22,211 nucleotides of DNA from Silene noctiflora (GCA_009801015.1 VHZZ01001364.1:72820-95030); one strand, 5' to 3'. Positions 9,425 through 20,142 are shown, numbered from the stretch's first letter. Program-made: numbers and translations. Notes: generated from the sequence alone by a model not told the origin.

Positions 9425-9560
9425 AACAGATTAAATATTGTCCTATTTAAGTATATAAAATAATAATAGGATATAAATTTTATAGTTGAACCTTAGTTAT
9501 CACCTAGGGTTTTGATTGAAACTCAACTATAATATTTATATCTTATTAAATAAATCTGTT
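9425..9560. repeat. Foldback inverted repeat, possible MITE
   Basis: AACAGA at 9425 mirrors TCTGTT at 9560, and TAGGATATAAATTTTATAG (9467-9485) mirrors CTATAATATTTATATCTTA (9527-9545) with few differences. The left arm carries about 30 extra bases. It would fold into a long hairpin. No target duplication is evident, so the class stays open. Confidence 0.5.
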
Positions 9561-9609
9561 ACATTTCCTACACAGTCTACTATATAAGATAAATACATTC
9601 GTTTTAAGA

Positions 9610-9915
9610 TACAAAGCGTCTTGCTTGTGACGATCTCTTCAAAGCGACCTCTCACAACTCCTCTCCACTTACCCTTTTCACTTGCCCTGCCACTTGTCTC
9701 TTTGTCTCACGTCTCTTCAAAGTGACGGATTTTGTCCATCTTATTTGTGACGGACAATATCCGTCACCAACTTGTGACGGGTCAAATAAAACCCACTTGG
9801 GAAGATAAGGACAAGTCTTTTGTGATTACCTAGACACTCTTACTATTGTTTTATCTACCCCATATGGGTTCATGATACTTGACCTATCACAAGCTTATGA
9901 CCGATATATCTGTCA
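9610..9915. repeat. GTGACGG-rich repeat segment with hairpin
   Basis: GTGACGG occurs at 9722, 9747 and 9774. GTGACGGA (9747-9754) and TCCGTCAC (9760-9767) make a perfect 8-base hairpin with a 5-base loop. CTCTTCAAAG precedes related words at about 9637 and 9712. It looks like transposon-derived sequence, but I cannot define ends or class, and it has no open frame. Confidence 0.35.
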
Positions 9916-9919
9916 CAAA

Positions 9920-11730
9920 AGGACTAATTATTAAAATAAATATACACGCGTTTTAAATAAGAATTCTGACTAGCAGTAGATATTACTCGATGATGAATCC
10001 CAATTAACCTTACACCTGGATGGTGCTTGGAAGAAAGGAATGAACATGCCAAGTGGGTCCATTCGACCAACCATTAGAATCCTTTGCAAAGACCAAAGTA
10101 ATTATGTCCTCATACCTTTGCAACTATATTCAATTTTATGATCCCTATAAAAAATCTCTTTTAAAGGACTTTTATGTCTATTTTATGCATCTATTTATAG
10201 TAATATATTCTTTAGTGATGAGAAACATAACGACCTTAGCCAACTATTGGCTTAACCCTTTTGAGAGATCTCTCACATACCTAACATTATAATTATACAC
10301 AATGGTTGGTTAAGAGGACCCTCTACTCTCAAGGAATGTATGCTTTCTTTACCAATAAATCTTTTCAACAATGGATGGAGGATTCACAAGTGGCCTTAAT
10401 CATTCACAAGAGTATTCATGTTCCCTCTATACACCAGCTTTCTCTTCTATTACAGCTAACTAGTGGACTACTTTTTAGACATTTATCGTCTGCCTTGTCA
10501 AAACTTATCCGATTTCAAGAACTTAATGGAAATTATCTGAATTGGAACTTTTCATAGAAGAAAATTGTTAGCTAGGAGGCTATACATACAAGTAAGAGAT
10601 AGAATATCGATCATCTATCTGCCAAACTCAAGAAAAAAAAAAGACGTTGTAACAAGCAAGATATTATCTATAAGCAACTAATTAAAAGATGACCCTACAA
10701 TCAAACAATTCAGAGAGGATGGCTCCATCCAAATCATTAGAGGTCACTTTCATTATCATATAATATCAAATTAAATTAAATGTATTTCACGATAATTAAA
10801 AAAATTAGAGTAATAATCTGTTTCTATATTATAGTTATTCATATGACTTGTGAACTATGCTTATGACTTATGAGTCCAATAATAAGAAATGTTTTTATAA
10901 AAATTTAATAAACATGTATTATTCACTCCTCAAACAAATATGTCATCTATTTAAAGAAATGTTTTTATAAAAATTTAATAAAATCACTAACTGATGTGTG
11001 TCAACTGTCAACCACTAGTATAGGTTTTCATTGTTTGGTTAGCCCTGCCTAACTCATACAACAAATCTGCAAATCCTTCAAAATATCAAAATATAGAATA
11101 ATGAAATTTTATTTTATTATTTACCTAGTCTTCGTAGGTAGGTAAAATTCTCACATAAATTACAAATTTATCGCGTCAAATCAAATAATTTATGTCTAAT
11201 TCACATAAAATTTATACATTTCTTCTTAGCTTAATGAGACAAACAAGTTATAAAGACAAAAAACCGAACTACGCTAATTACTCTCTAAACAATCGTATGT
11301 GCGATGAAATAAAAAGTGACATGACACATTGTTAAAGTGGTAATGTTTTAACATAAAATGGTCATTATTTATTATAAAATGATCACTTTTCATCCGTTAC
11401 ACCATACTACGATCGTACACAATAATTATTGTTCGAACTAATAAAACTTTTGCACTCTAGATGACTTGATGATTATCTATTCCAAAATTATATTGGATCA
11501 GGTAATCTACCTCGGTGAATTCAATTTACACCCCTAAAAGTGGTAAGTCTTGGGTTGAACATCGTAATTTTTGCTAAAAATAAGATATTTCAAATGAAAA
11601 TATCAATAAAAAAAGAAAAACAAAATTATATTATACGCATGCTATAGATTAATAGACCATGGACCATGTCGTTAAACAATAATATAAGCATATAATAACA
11701 AGTAAGATGAGGACATAATAGTAAGTATTT
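9920..11730. other. AT-rich intergenic stretch, no supported gene
   Basis: Open frames at 10053-10292 and 10306-10557 show no recognised motif and no consistent splice context. A 29-base perfect direct repeat with a 70-base period lies at 10884-10982. The rest is AT-rich sequence upstream of the VAN3-binding-like gene and may include its distal promoter. Confidence 0.45.
10884..10982. repeat. Perfect 29-base direct repeat, 70-base period
   Basis: The block starting AAGAAATGTTTTTATAAAAA is identical at 10884-10912 and 10954-10982. The 41 bases between the copies are unrelated to the repeat itself. Perfect identity suggests a recent local duplication or slippage event. Confidence 0.7.
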
Positions 11731-11756
11731 TAATAATAATAATAATAATAATAATA
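11731..11756. repeat. (TAA)n microsatellite
   Basis: About eight to nine TAA units lie about 85 bases upstream of the ATG of the VAN3-binding-like gene, within the likely promoter or 5' leader. Confidence 0.9.
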
Positions 11757-11774
11757 TCAATGGAATTTTAGTGT

Positions 11775-11784
11775 ACATAAATAG
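11775..11784 (+). promoter_or_regulatory. Possible TATA-like box
   Basis: ACATAAATAG lies about 57 bases before the ATG at 11841. If used, the leader would be only about 30 bases. The sequence is AT-rich throughout, so chance occurrence is likely. Upstream (TAA)n sequence is an alternative core region. Confidence 0.2.
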
Positions 11785-11840
11785 TGGCCTTTTCCAATTG
11801 CTATATTAGTAACCTCAAAGACATAACATTTTGCAACAAT

Positions 11841-14800
11841 ATGAACCCTGAAAATTGTCTCATGGCTTCTTCTACTGTTGCTTCTGAAGCTCATCCTGAG
11901 ACCATGGATTTCTTATCTAATGCTTGGTGCAATTTCGCCGTCCAAGCTCTTCAACCCGAGTTGTTGCAGGATCAATCCTGCAACAACTTGAGGACGGTTT
12001 TGTACGAGGGCAGCCCTAGTCCTCTTGCCATGGTATGTTTTTCTCAGTTATTAAATATCAAGTACTCCGTACATATTATGATTTAGTCAGAATTCAAACC
12101 AGATATTTACACTTTACTTATTTATTACATGTATTAAAAAAAACTCGAATTTTGTGTTAAAATTGTGTTATTTTTTCAGTTATCAAGTATTGAGTATACA
12201 CTTTACTACTTTAGTCATCAGGATTTGAACCAGATATTGAACTTTACTTATTTACGTGAATGAAAAGCTCGAGTTTTGTGTTAAAATTGTGTTATTTTCT
12301 TCTATGGTAGAAAATGGACAATTGTGCAAGGATGGATGACACAGACTATGCAAACTCCATGCCCTCATGGCAGTCCAATGATCTTAAGGTAGTGGTGAAA
12401 CAAGTATAATGTGTTTTTACTGTATTATTCTCTCCGTCTCGTTCATTTGTATTATCATGGAAAATTGCTTCCTGATAAGCGTTTGGCCGGTTGGTATAGA
12501 CAAAGACTAAAGAGACGTGAAAATGAAGTACAATGATAGAATATGTGATGTCCTTGCATGTAAAATCAAACAAAATAAATCCAACGGGAACTCTAATTTG
12601 ATTGACTACATATAAAACTGTCGTATATTTGTACATATTATTACGAGTAATTTTCGGATAATTAAGTTATTTTCCTAATATTCGTTATTAAAATACACTG
12701 ACTGAAAAGAAAAAGGACCGTCACGAAAATTAAATAATTTATTTATGGTATGGAGAATCATATATTCACTTACGAGATTAAGTGTTAAATTGCATTCACC
12801 CTCATTTTTTATTTGAATATCCGCCACTACTAACCAACCCAATAAGCTAAAAAGTATAAAAACATAGACTCCTTCAAAACAATTACTTTCCAATAATTAG
12901 AAAAATCAAATTTAGAGATTAATCATGCTTAAACTAATAGATTATTACTATAGGGATTCAGGTAGTTAAATGATTCTAGATTATATTGTTTTTCCTTATT
13001 TTCGTTTCGATTCTTTCATCTCAGTCTTGGATAGGGATGCAACAAGCAATGCACCCTGAACTAAACTACAATGGCTTTTTTAAGAAGAAAATGGTATGCC
13101 TTGTGCTTTAATTTCTTCGATTTCATCGTTTTCCTGAAATTAATCAAATACGGAGTATATTAAATATAATTATTATTTTTATTCATTGCTTAGTTCCAAT
13201 GGAAAATGCCCTTTGGAAAAATGTCAATAAAGAAGTGGGTGAAAGAAATAAAAGAAAAACGAAAAGAGGAAAAAAGGGTACAAAGAGCTGAAGTTCATGC
13301 AGCTCTATCTATAGCTGGGCTTGCAGCCGCTCTAGCGGCTATAGCCGAAGACACCACAATAAAAGGAAGACTCGACCACGAGCCAGTTGCAAGTCCTTCC
13401 AGGGAAGCGGCTATGGCTTCGGCTGCCGCTCTTGTTGCATCACATTGTGCACAAATGGCTGAGTCGCTTGGGGCGAAAAGGGATCAGCTTGGTTCTGTGA
13501 TCGGCTCAGCTGTGACTGGGACTAGCACAAGTGACATCCTTACTCTCACTGCTGCTGCTACTACATGTATGTTCATCTTCCGTTATACTGCCATATATAA
13601 GTATTACACCACATTATATCAGTACACACGGTCACACGGAAAGAAAAAGGTTATCGATAACATTAACAGTGTCAACTGCGGAGTACAATACAGAAGGAAA
13701 TAGAATTTACGATTTACAAATACTTCGTAAAATTTTTAGGACATCAATTGATATTCAATCTTATATCGCTTCGGTTCGTGAGACCGTAACATTCGTTTTT
13801 GTCTTGAATATCATATTATAGCATTAAGAGGAGCAGCCACCCTGAAAGCAAGAGAAGGATGCAAGAAAAAGCTAAGTGGTACACCAATTCTTCCAATTGA
13901 AGTGAGTCATACTAAGCTCGACGAGGATTTGGACTTCGAAAAATGGAGATCTATACTTGCTAGAGGTGTTCAGCTCACTATTGAAACACCTGATGGTAAT
14001 TACATCCTTTTATTTCCTACCGTCTTGATTTTTTTTTTTTTTTATATAAGTCATTCTCACATTTCGAGATACTCAATTCTGTTTTCAATCCCTCTAAAAA
14101 AACGAGGGGTAAAAAAAACAAGGGTATTACTCTTTTTTTTTTTTTCCCTAATTAAGCAGTAGATTTAAATTGATTTTAGAAGTTTATAAAAGGACAAATC
14201 AGTCACTAGTATCCCCTTTTTGGGGAGCCCATAGAACAATTTCTAGAACATAAAAATCTATAGCTGGAGAACTAAAACAATATCCTAAAGGACAACAACG
14301 ATATCTAGCCAGAGAGATTATTGAAAGAATCCAGACTTGTGCAACATAGTCCTATATAATGTAGAGCTAGGAAACCAATGTTGAGACTTGACCGATAACC
14401 GATTTAATCCGACATCCAACCTAATCTGAAGGAAAACCATCCCAAAATGGCTCGTGACCAACTCGATTTGCTCATTGACCTCATTTTACCAAACGACAAC
14501 TAAATACCAATCCAAATAAGTTTGAGTTGACGCAAAACAATTCCAGTTTGATCGACCGCTTGATGGAAAAAAAAAATCTAAACAGCTGGCAGAAAAAAAA
14601 AGAACCCATAGATAAGCTGAATCTAACAAGACTCAATATAAAGAATGACGTTGCCAATATAAACCCGAACGATAAATAACCCGACTCATCTAACTTGCCC
14701 CCAAAATGGTCCATATAGCTTGATTACCACCTCTAAATCCATAGGCACTAGAAAAACAATCAAATTTCAATATTTTAATGTTTGCAATCACATAAATTAA

Positions 14801-15250
14801 AATTAAAAATAAACCAAACCTTTGAAATTCTTCAAATAAATATTAATGATTAATCAACAACCTTAGTACCCTTTCACTGTGTTTGTAACTTAGTTTAGAC
14901 ACTCCCACGGGCCCAACAACCAAACTTACTTTTCATACACAACCATCCACTTAATCGCCTAGACTATACATAAGTAGTCAAATCTGTGCCAGTTTTTAGC
15001 AATTTTGAAAGTAATAATAATTTGTAAATTAAGTATCAAAGATGGAATGTTGTCTAACTAAATTAAGTATCAACCATCCACGAGCTTGACTGTTGTTTAC
15101 TAGCAAGACATAGTCATTGATCTTGTGTAAACTGTTAAACTATTATATAAAACGATCTCATTTTTTAGTTATCATTAATAAAAAATCTAACACAGGATTG
15201 GATCATTGTAGGTCTATATCACTATTTCTATTGTTTTAAGCCTCTCCTTN

Positions 15251-15288
<38 letters not shown>

Positions 15289-17094
15289 CTAGCTGAAACA
15301 TGAAAACTAAAAAGCTAATTGAAACCCAAAAATATAATTGTTAATTAAGAGTTGATAAGGTAACTGACTATATAAAAAATGTTTAACAAACTAGCGGAAA
15401 GGGTAGCTGATTTTTGTGAGATAGTAAAAGGGAGATAAAATAAGATGAAATTTTGGTCAAATAAGCTACCTGAAATGTTTTGTCAAACACAACCTAAATG
15501 TCATTTATAATTATGAAATTTTCCAATAATAATGCGTGTTGTTTCGACTTATCAAATATTGTTTAGTCACTTTCCAAACCTCCTAGTTATATGCAGGCAA
15601 TATAGCACAAAACAATTGCAATTGAACCACTAATTCACAATAATAAATTATTAACACTCCAACATATTTGTCCTTTAGTATTTTGTATAACCATTATGTG
15701 GTGTATCAATCAAGATTTAAGAAACAAAAAATATGTGGTGTATAATTGAAAAACAATTCATACCTAATTGCCTATAATTGATGACTATGACTCCAAGTAA
15801 AAACAATTCATGCCTATAATTCAAACATAGTCCACGTGACATATGAATGCTACAACCTATGAATGGCTACAGAATGGAACGGAGGGAATAGTAAAGATTC
15901 ACCAAGCAGATAATTCTCCCTACCAAACTGGGTCGAACTAAAAAGTACTCCCTCCATTTCAATCATTTGTTTACCTTCGATTAAAATACCGCTCACAAAA
16001 TATAAAGGTAAATAAATGAACGGGACAAAGGGAGTAATTGTCAAAAAGGGAGTACTTCGTGGTTCGTATATATTACAATACTTCTTTCCTTGCAAATCCT
16101 CCCTACCAAAATTAATGCAGTCCAAAAGAACACAAAGGAGTTAACAGCATTTTTTAGGTTGCGATTAAAAATCCGGTCCAAACTTAAGCAATGTGATTCA
16201 AAATGAAAAAACCTGATCTGAAGTGACTGGAAATAATCCCGACCACCTAATTTGAAAGAAGCCGTGTCCACCTAATTCGAAGCTACACAACTTGAAACGG
16301 CCAGGACCCATAGTTACCCGACTTGAATTATAGGACATGCCCATTTTACATTTTCCCCTAGGATCGAATTTATACAGTCTCAGTATTGCTTTCAATAAGG
16401 TGTGTCTAATTGTCATTTGTGGGATGTACAGGCAGATGCATGAAGAGAATTGTATCCCTGTATCTAACCAACGAAGCAAAGGTTTGAACCATAAACTACT
16501 CTACTTCCAACAAAATTGCTATCACGGTAACTTTAATGTTGCGTAAAAACACCCTTACTGATTTCATTTTAACACTTCCACAGGTGATTCTGATGTTAAT
16601 GAAACGCAACATGTTGAACATCGTCACAAGCAAGAAAGAATGTAAGTCACTCCCCCAGGCTGCTTCTACCTGAAACTTCATATCAGGTTCAACCCTGAAT
16701 CTAAACTAACGGGTTATTTTGGATCATGTGTCAAAACTATGGAGGCATAACCATAAAAAAAGAGACACAGGTTGGGTTAGATTTTGACAGGCCTACTATT
16801 AAGTATTAACCCATAGAATAGGTACCCAGAAACAACTCTTAATCGTGAATAGATTGACACTAATACACAAAAATTTCAGGTCTAGTTTTAGATCAGCATG
16901 CTGAACTGTACAAAGATTCAGAAGGAGATGAATTTAATACATGTTACCAGATCGTGCTAACCACGACAAGGGGAGCAGTCAAGCTGGACATGGCTGATGA
17001 TTACCAGCGTTACAAAATGTGGGCGACAACCATTAGTCAAATGCTGATGCTACCTCCGATTACCAAGTATGAACTTCAGTTCTGCAAATATTGA
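11841..17094 (+). CDS. VAN3-binding/FORKED1-like protein (auxin canalisation domain + PH domain)
   Basis: Eight exons: 11841-12032, 12311-12388, 13025-13093, 13194-13566, 13822-13995, 16362-16399, 16584-16641, 16880-17094. All introns are GT-AG, phases agree throughout, and the product is 398 residues. Residues about 17-245 match the auxin-canalisation domain (DUF828): [19 protein letters not shown] near the start, the basic stretch [20 protein letters not shown] (125-144), alanine-rich [16 protein letters not shown] (149-164), then [20 protein letters not shown] (187-206) and [20 protein letters not shown] across the exon 4/5 join. Residues about 280-392 form the plant PH domain, from [15 protein letters not shown] to [15 protein letters not shown]. 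Known relatives (FKD1/VAB) act with the ARF-GAP VAN3/SFC at trans-Golgi vesicles in auxin transport and leaf vein patterning; PH domains bind phosphoinositides. ATG 11841 is the first in-frame ATG. At 398 residues it resembles the shorter members of the family. Which paralogue it is cannot be decided here. Confidence 0.9.
12044..12300. repeat. Tandem duplication filling intron 1
   Basis: Two diverged copies, 12044-12175 and 12176-12300, both begin TCAGTTAT and both end with TTTTGTGTTAAAATTGTGTT and a T-rich run. They share ACCAGATATT and ACTTTACTTATTTA in between. Together they make up 257 of the 278 bases of intron 1, so the intron roughly doubled by this event. The copies keep TCAG words that could act as weak splice acceptors. 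Confidence 0.8.
12389..13024. other. Intron 2 with possible Stowaway remnant
   Basis: TTCTCTCCGTCTCGTTCATT at about 12427-12446 resembles the Stowaway terminus of this window, and AAAGAGACGTGA near 12508-12520 could be its eroded partner. The remainder of the intron is AT-rich and without other recognised features. Confidence 0.35.
15251..15286. repeat. A36 homopolymer next to an ambiguous base
   Basis: Thirty-six A bases follow an N at 15250. The length is probably uncertain in the assembly. It could be a retroelement tail, but no element head is evident upstream. Confidence 0.8.
15946..16036. mobile_element. Stowaway MITE, best-preserved copy, in intron 5
   Basis: TA at both flanks (15946-15947 and 16035-16036). 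The 87-base element begins CTCCCTCCATTTCAATCATT and ends AATGAACGGGACAAAGGGAG. The arms pair for about 30 bases with some mismatches, leaving a very short loop. TA duplication and CTCCCTC termini are the Stowaway signature (Tc1/mariner). A further GGGAGTA at 16049-16055 could be a second, damaged end. Confidence 0.8.
16362..16399 (+). other. 38-base micro-exon (exon 6) of the VAN3-binding-like gene
   Basis: It is bounded by CCCTAG and GTGTGT. It enters in phase 1 from exon 5 and leaves in phase 0 to exon 7, encoding the end of G296 and then [12 protein letters not shown]. Without it, exon 5 joined to exon 7 shifts frame and stops at 16902-16904 in exon 8, losing most of the PH domain. With it the PH fold reads through (FNK, then [11 protein letters not shown]). 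The frame logic and residue pattern strongly support it. Confidence 0.85.
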
Positions 17095-17312
17095 ATGTTT
17101 ACACTACTGTTTGTACTTTTCTATTAGTATCCTTCTCCGCTTTTGTATAATTATCCCATATTGTAAGAACTTCTTAAAGAAACTATCTCTGTGTTTTTAT
17201 CAATTCACAACTACGGAGAACCATTTTATGTAATCTATAATTACAACTCAATCCATACTCGAGAAATGCTCCCATTTCCCTCACTTCCCAAAAAGTTGAA
17301 ATACTAAAAAAA

Positions 17313-17580
17313 ACCTCCGCCCAACTGAACAGCGCACTTAGTTTTTACTAGGCCACAGATATTAACAGAATAACAGCTAATTCTCAAGGACGAACCCCAA
17401 TAATGGTTTGTTAGTAAGATTCCCACCCAAAAAAGTCGGCATAACTGGACAGCCTGCTTAATGTTGGTTCATCTACAATCAAATTATTAAACCTACGTTT
17501 CACTCCAGCCAAAGATATTAACAGTTGATCGTCAATGATGAACCGCAATAATGGTTTATTTCCCATCCATCTCCCACCGA
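17313..17580. repeat. Imperfect direct repeat, about 130-base units
   Basis: Copy one (about 17313-17432) and copy two (about 17435-17580) share the ordered words GGACAG/GAACAG, AGATATTAACAG, then GAACC.CAATAATGGTTT and a final CCCACC. A third, weaker copy with TAACAGTTGAT follows to about 17697. Confidence 0.55.
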
Positions 17581-18310
17581 CTATTGATAATTAAGGCTAC
17601 TACATGCCAGAAATCAACAAGATGTCATATTGTAACAGTTGATTATTGTCCATCGTGAATCATTATGATTGTCCATTAGTAAATCTTGCACCCATGCCTG
17701 TCCTTTGTGACTGCAAATCTGAGAAGTGAAACCCAACATCTTTTTCTTCCCGTGTGAAGTAGCAGGAAATGTTTCGTGTGTGTCTATGTGTAATTGGTTC
17801 AGACCACAGTAGCAGCAGGGCTGATGTTTACATAGAACAGAAAATACAAAAACCAGAAGCTGAAAATGGCACAATCTTTGTAGGGTGCAAATCCTAGAAT
17901 CCTAGGTTGGTGGGAGCCTTAAAAATCTTATACCTCACGTCAATTTGTAGTCTAATGAGTATTGAATTTTGAAATGAAGTTTTTGTATTATACTTTGGAA
18001 AGTTAAATTTAATGTTGGTGGAGCCGTAGACTTACTATTATTTGGTTTTGGATTATCATGGAATGCAATTTTCATTATAGGGCATCCAACCCCACTTACA
18101 ATGCCACTTGAAGCACTAAGGTGATGTAGTTGTTGTACACTTCAGAAGAAAAAAAAAGTTATACTTCTAATAATTGCTCTTATGCTTTGTAAATGAGAGA
18201 GGGAGTGCCTAGAACTCTAGAAGGTACCTTCATCCTCCACTTTTGCTTTTGGCGTAAGGGTTTATCTTATTCCCAAATACTTCCTCCTTTAAAGTGAAAT
18301 CCATCCATCT

Positions 18311-18360
18311 GTATAATATACGTGAGGTATATTTTGTATAATATATGTGAGGTAAAATAA
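18311..18360. repeat. Tandem duplication of a 25-base unit
   Basis: GTATAATATACGTGAGGTAT is followed directly by GTATAATATATGTGAGGTAA at the same spacing. Two units only. Confidence 0.75.
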
Positions 18361-18519
18361 TTTGGTCAGTTTAACTGTCTATATCTCTGAAGTGTGAACA
18401 AGCAGAGAGGGCAATCATGACCCTTAAAACTAAATGCCGGATCTTTCCAAACCCATCCAAAACAACCACCAAGCTCATTCAGACGACCAAAATCACCATG
18501 TCTAGAGCAACTGATTTTC

Positions 18520-18678
18520 GAGACCGTTTAAGCTCATGTTCCACCAAGTAATTCCAAGTCTCTAATGACTATAAATAACTACACACATGGAACACCTAAG
18601 ACTTTCCAAATCATCTTGTGTTCCCTGGAATGCGGTCTTTGAGATGTTTAAGTTCGTGCTTATGATCCACCAAGTAAC
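18520..18678. repeat. Direct repeat pair about 121 bases apart
   Basis: GTTTAAGCTCATGTTCCACC (in 18520-18551) and GTTTAAGTTCGTGCTTATGA followed by TCCACCAAGTAAC (in 18641-18678) are diverged copies. Both contain the CCACCAAGTAA word. Confidence 0.6.
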
Positions 18679-19311
18679 TTACACACAGAAACCATAAAAT
18701 TGGTGTCAATTTTGCAAGAAACTGTAGCCTATGCACCTACCGGATGAATTGTTCAGTACCAAGAGTAAACAACGATACAAAAATGCTCATATTAGCCTAC
18801 ATTTGATCAAACAACGGCACATTGAAATCCACATTTTAATCTTTTACGCCTAAAACACATATACCATTACTCTTCATCTTTTAAGTCTAAAATACGAAAT
18901 TCAACATGAAAAGGAAGTTAATTCCAGTCCAAAAAAAAAAGCCACCCACAGCCAACATCGGTTACTACCAGCATTGCAGCATCACCTCCTTCCATTGCAA
19001 TCAATCAAACTCTACTTTCTCCACCGTATCTAGTAACGACACTTTGATTCCACATTCTCACCAAAATCCACAACAAAAATACACTTCACATTTGTTCATC
19101 CTACAAAATATAAAAATAGGCATAGAAGCCACAAACTAACCACAATCTTAAGCGCAGACTTCATTAGGCCTTCACTAATTGGAAATTGATCTTGTAAGTC
19201 CTATTTAAAGTCAAACTCAGCCAAACCGTTAGGGTGATAAAGGCAACCTTACTTTGCATTACATTAGCCAAACACCTAATATAGTACCGGACATGGAAGA
19301 TGGGTAGTCCA

Positions 19312-20044
19312 TGTTATTCGGAAGAGCAGTAACAATGAAATAAGGATCAGAAATACCGCGAAAGAAAGGTAGTGACGTGGACGGACCACTGCCTTGAAAA
19401 CTATTTCTCCGGTACGACCGTGGTGGCGATCAACAATTGACCGGTAGTTCCCCGCGGATTACACTACCGCTACCTTACAGACTCGCCCACTCGAGAATGC
19501 AAGGCCTGGAACGACCTTAGAAACTTTATCCAAGAAGGTAGAAAACAGAAGAGAGAAACAGAGAGGAGAATGTGAATTGTTGTGTGTTGGAGTGAATGAC
19601 AGACCATCTATTTATAGCAAAATAGAGGTGGTTATAGGAGCTCGTTTTGAGCTCCTAAAACGCAGCCCCCATACCGCAACAGAATGAGTGAGACTCTCTC
19701 CCACTAACAGTCAAACAAGTTAAGTCAGTTTGACTGACTGTTACACAGCAAAATGAACCTAGATAGTTCATATTCACACACAACCAAAAAGGTAAAAGGG
19801 GGCCTTTGGCCCGCACCTCAGGTGCTCTACCCAAGCCCAAGCCCGAGGGCCAGGCCGGCGTGCGCGTGTTTGGCCCAGACCCATAGGCCCAACACACACC
19901 ACAAAAGCCTCCTAAGACCACACTTGACTAGTGAAGTACACTAGTCATTAAAAGGAGGAGGGAAAGCATGTTGCCCACCGATGTGGGATAACAAGCAAAC
20001 CAAAAAGTTGGTTTCATGATTGATACACAGCCATTTATCCAACA
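19312..20044 (-). repeat. Long terminal repeat of the copia fossil
   Basis: On the minus strand it opens TGTTGGATAAATGG at 20044 and closes GAATAACA at 19312, 733 bases. A TATAAATAGATGG box lies near 19610, and a CT-rich leader follows, as expected of U3-R order. Flanks are GTCCA (19307-19311) and GTCCC (20045-20049), which could be a 5-base duplication or chance. GC content is well above the surroundings. Confidence 0.65.
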
Positions 20045-20142
20045 GTCCCATTTATTGGATGCTTTGTCAAATACAACTCACCTAGTAAATACATACAATC
20101 TAGGAATCAGCTAATACAACTAATCTAGGCCTAATACCCCTA

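Larger units (their letters stand above)
13996..16361. other. Intron 5 of the VAN3-binding-like gene, 2.4 kb
   Basis: By far the largest intron of the gene. It contains T runs near 14030 and 14140, an N followed by A36 at 15250-15286, a Stowaway copy at 15946-16036, and CCCGA-rich segments near 14640-14700 and 16230-16320 that resemble eroded CGGGT-type repeats. I found no coding sequence in it. It separates the canalisation-domain exons from the micro-exon that leads into the PH domain. Confidence 0.7.
17095..19311. other. Downstream intergenic stretch, no supported gene
   Basis: The 3' UTR of the VAN3-binding-like gene must lie at its start, but no canonical AATAAA is obvious close to the stop. 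Local direct repeats occur at 17313-17580, 18311-18360 and 18520-18678. Open frames at 17614-17874 (minus) and 18906-19139 (plus) show no known motif. Read on the minus strand the sequence is T-rich and could be intron of a minus-strand gene starting near 20979, which I cannot prove. Confidence 0.45.

Noticed and set aside
10053-10557. Two plus-strand open frames of about 80 codons
   Set aside because: No recognised motif, no supporting splice sites, and AT-rich residues typical of chance frames. A DGAWKKG-like word just upstream hints at LINE RNase H debris but is too short to call.
11784-11840. In-frame upstream extension of the VAN3-binding-like gene
   Set aside because: It would begin at GTG, not ATG, and its residues do not resemble the family. 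ATG 11841 is the first proper start in frame.
13531-13821. Open frame overlapping exon 4 and intron 4
   Set aside because: It is in another frame from the conserved exon and runs through the clear donor at 13567. It is a shadow frame.
16584-16644. Direct join of exon 5 to exon 7 as the main transcript
   Set aside because: It shifts frame and gives a short non-family tail. The micro-exon at 16362-16399 restores the PH domain reading.
17938-18127. Minus-strand frame with ATG and KPNNSKSTAPPTLNL
   Set aside because: Open for about 60 codons only, with no family match that I know and no clear splice partners.
18906-19139. Plus-strand 77-codon frame
   Set aside because: Composition rich in S, N, Q and H as expected of chance frames in this base composition. 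No motif.
19655-19944. Open frames on both strands in a GC-rich block
   Set aside because: They lie within the copia LTR and are by-products of its high GC content.
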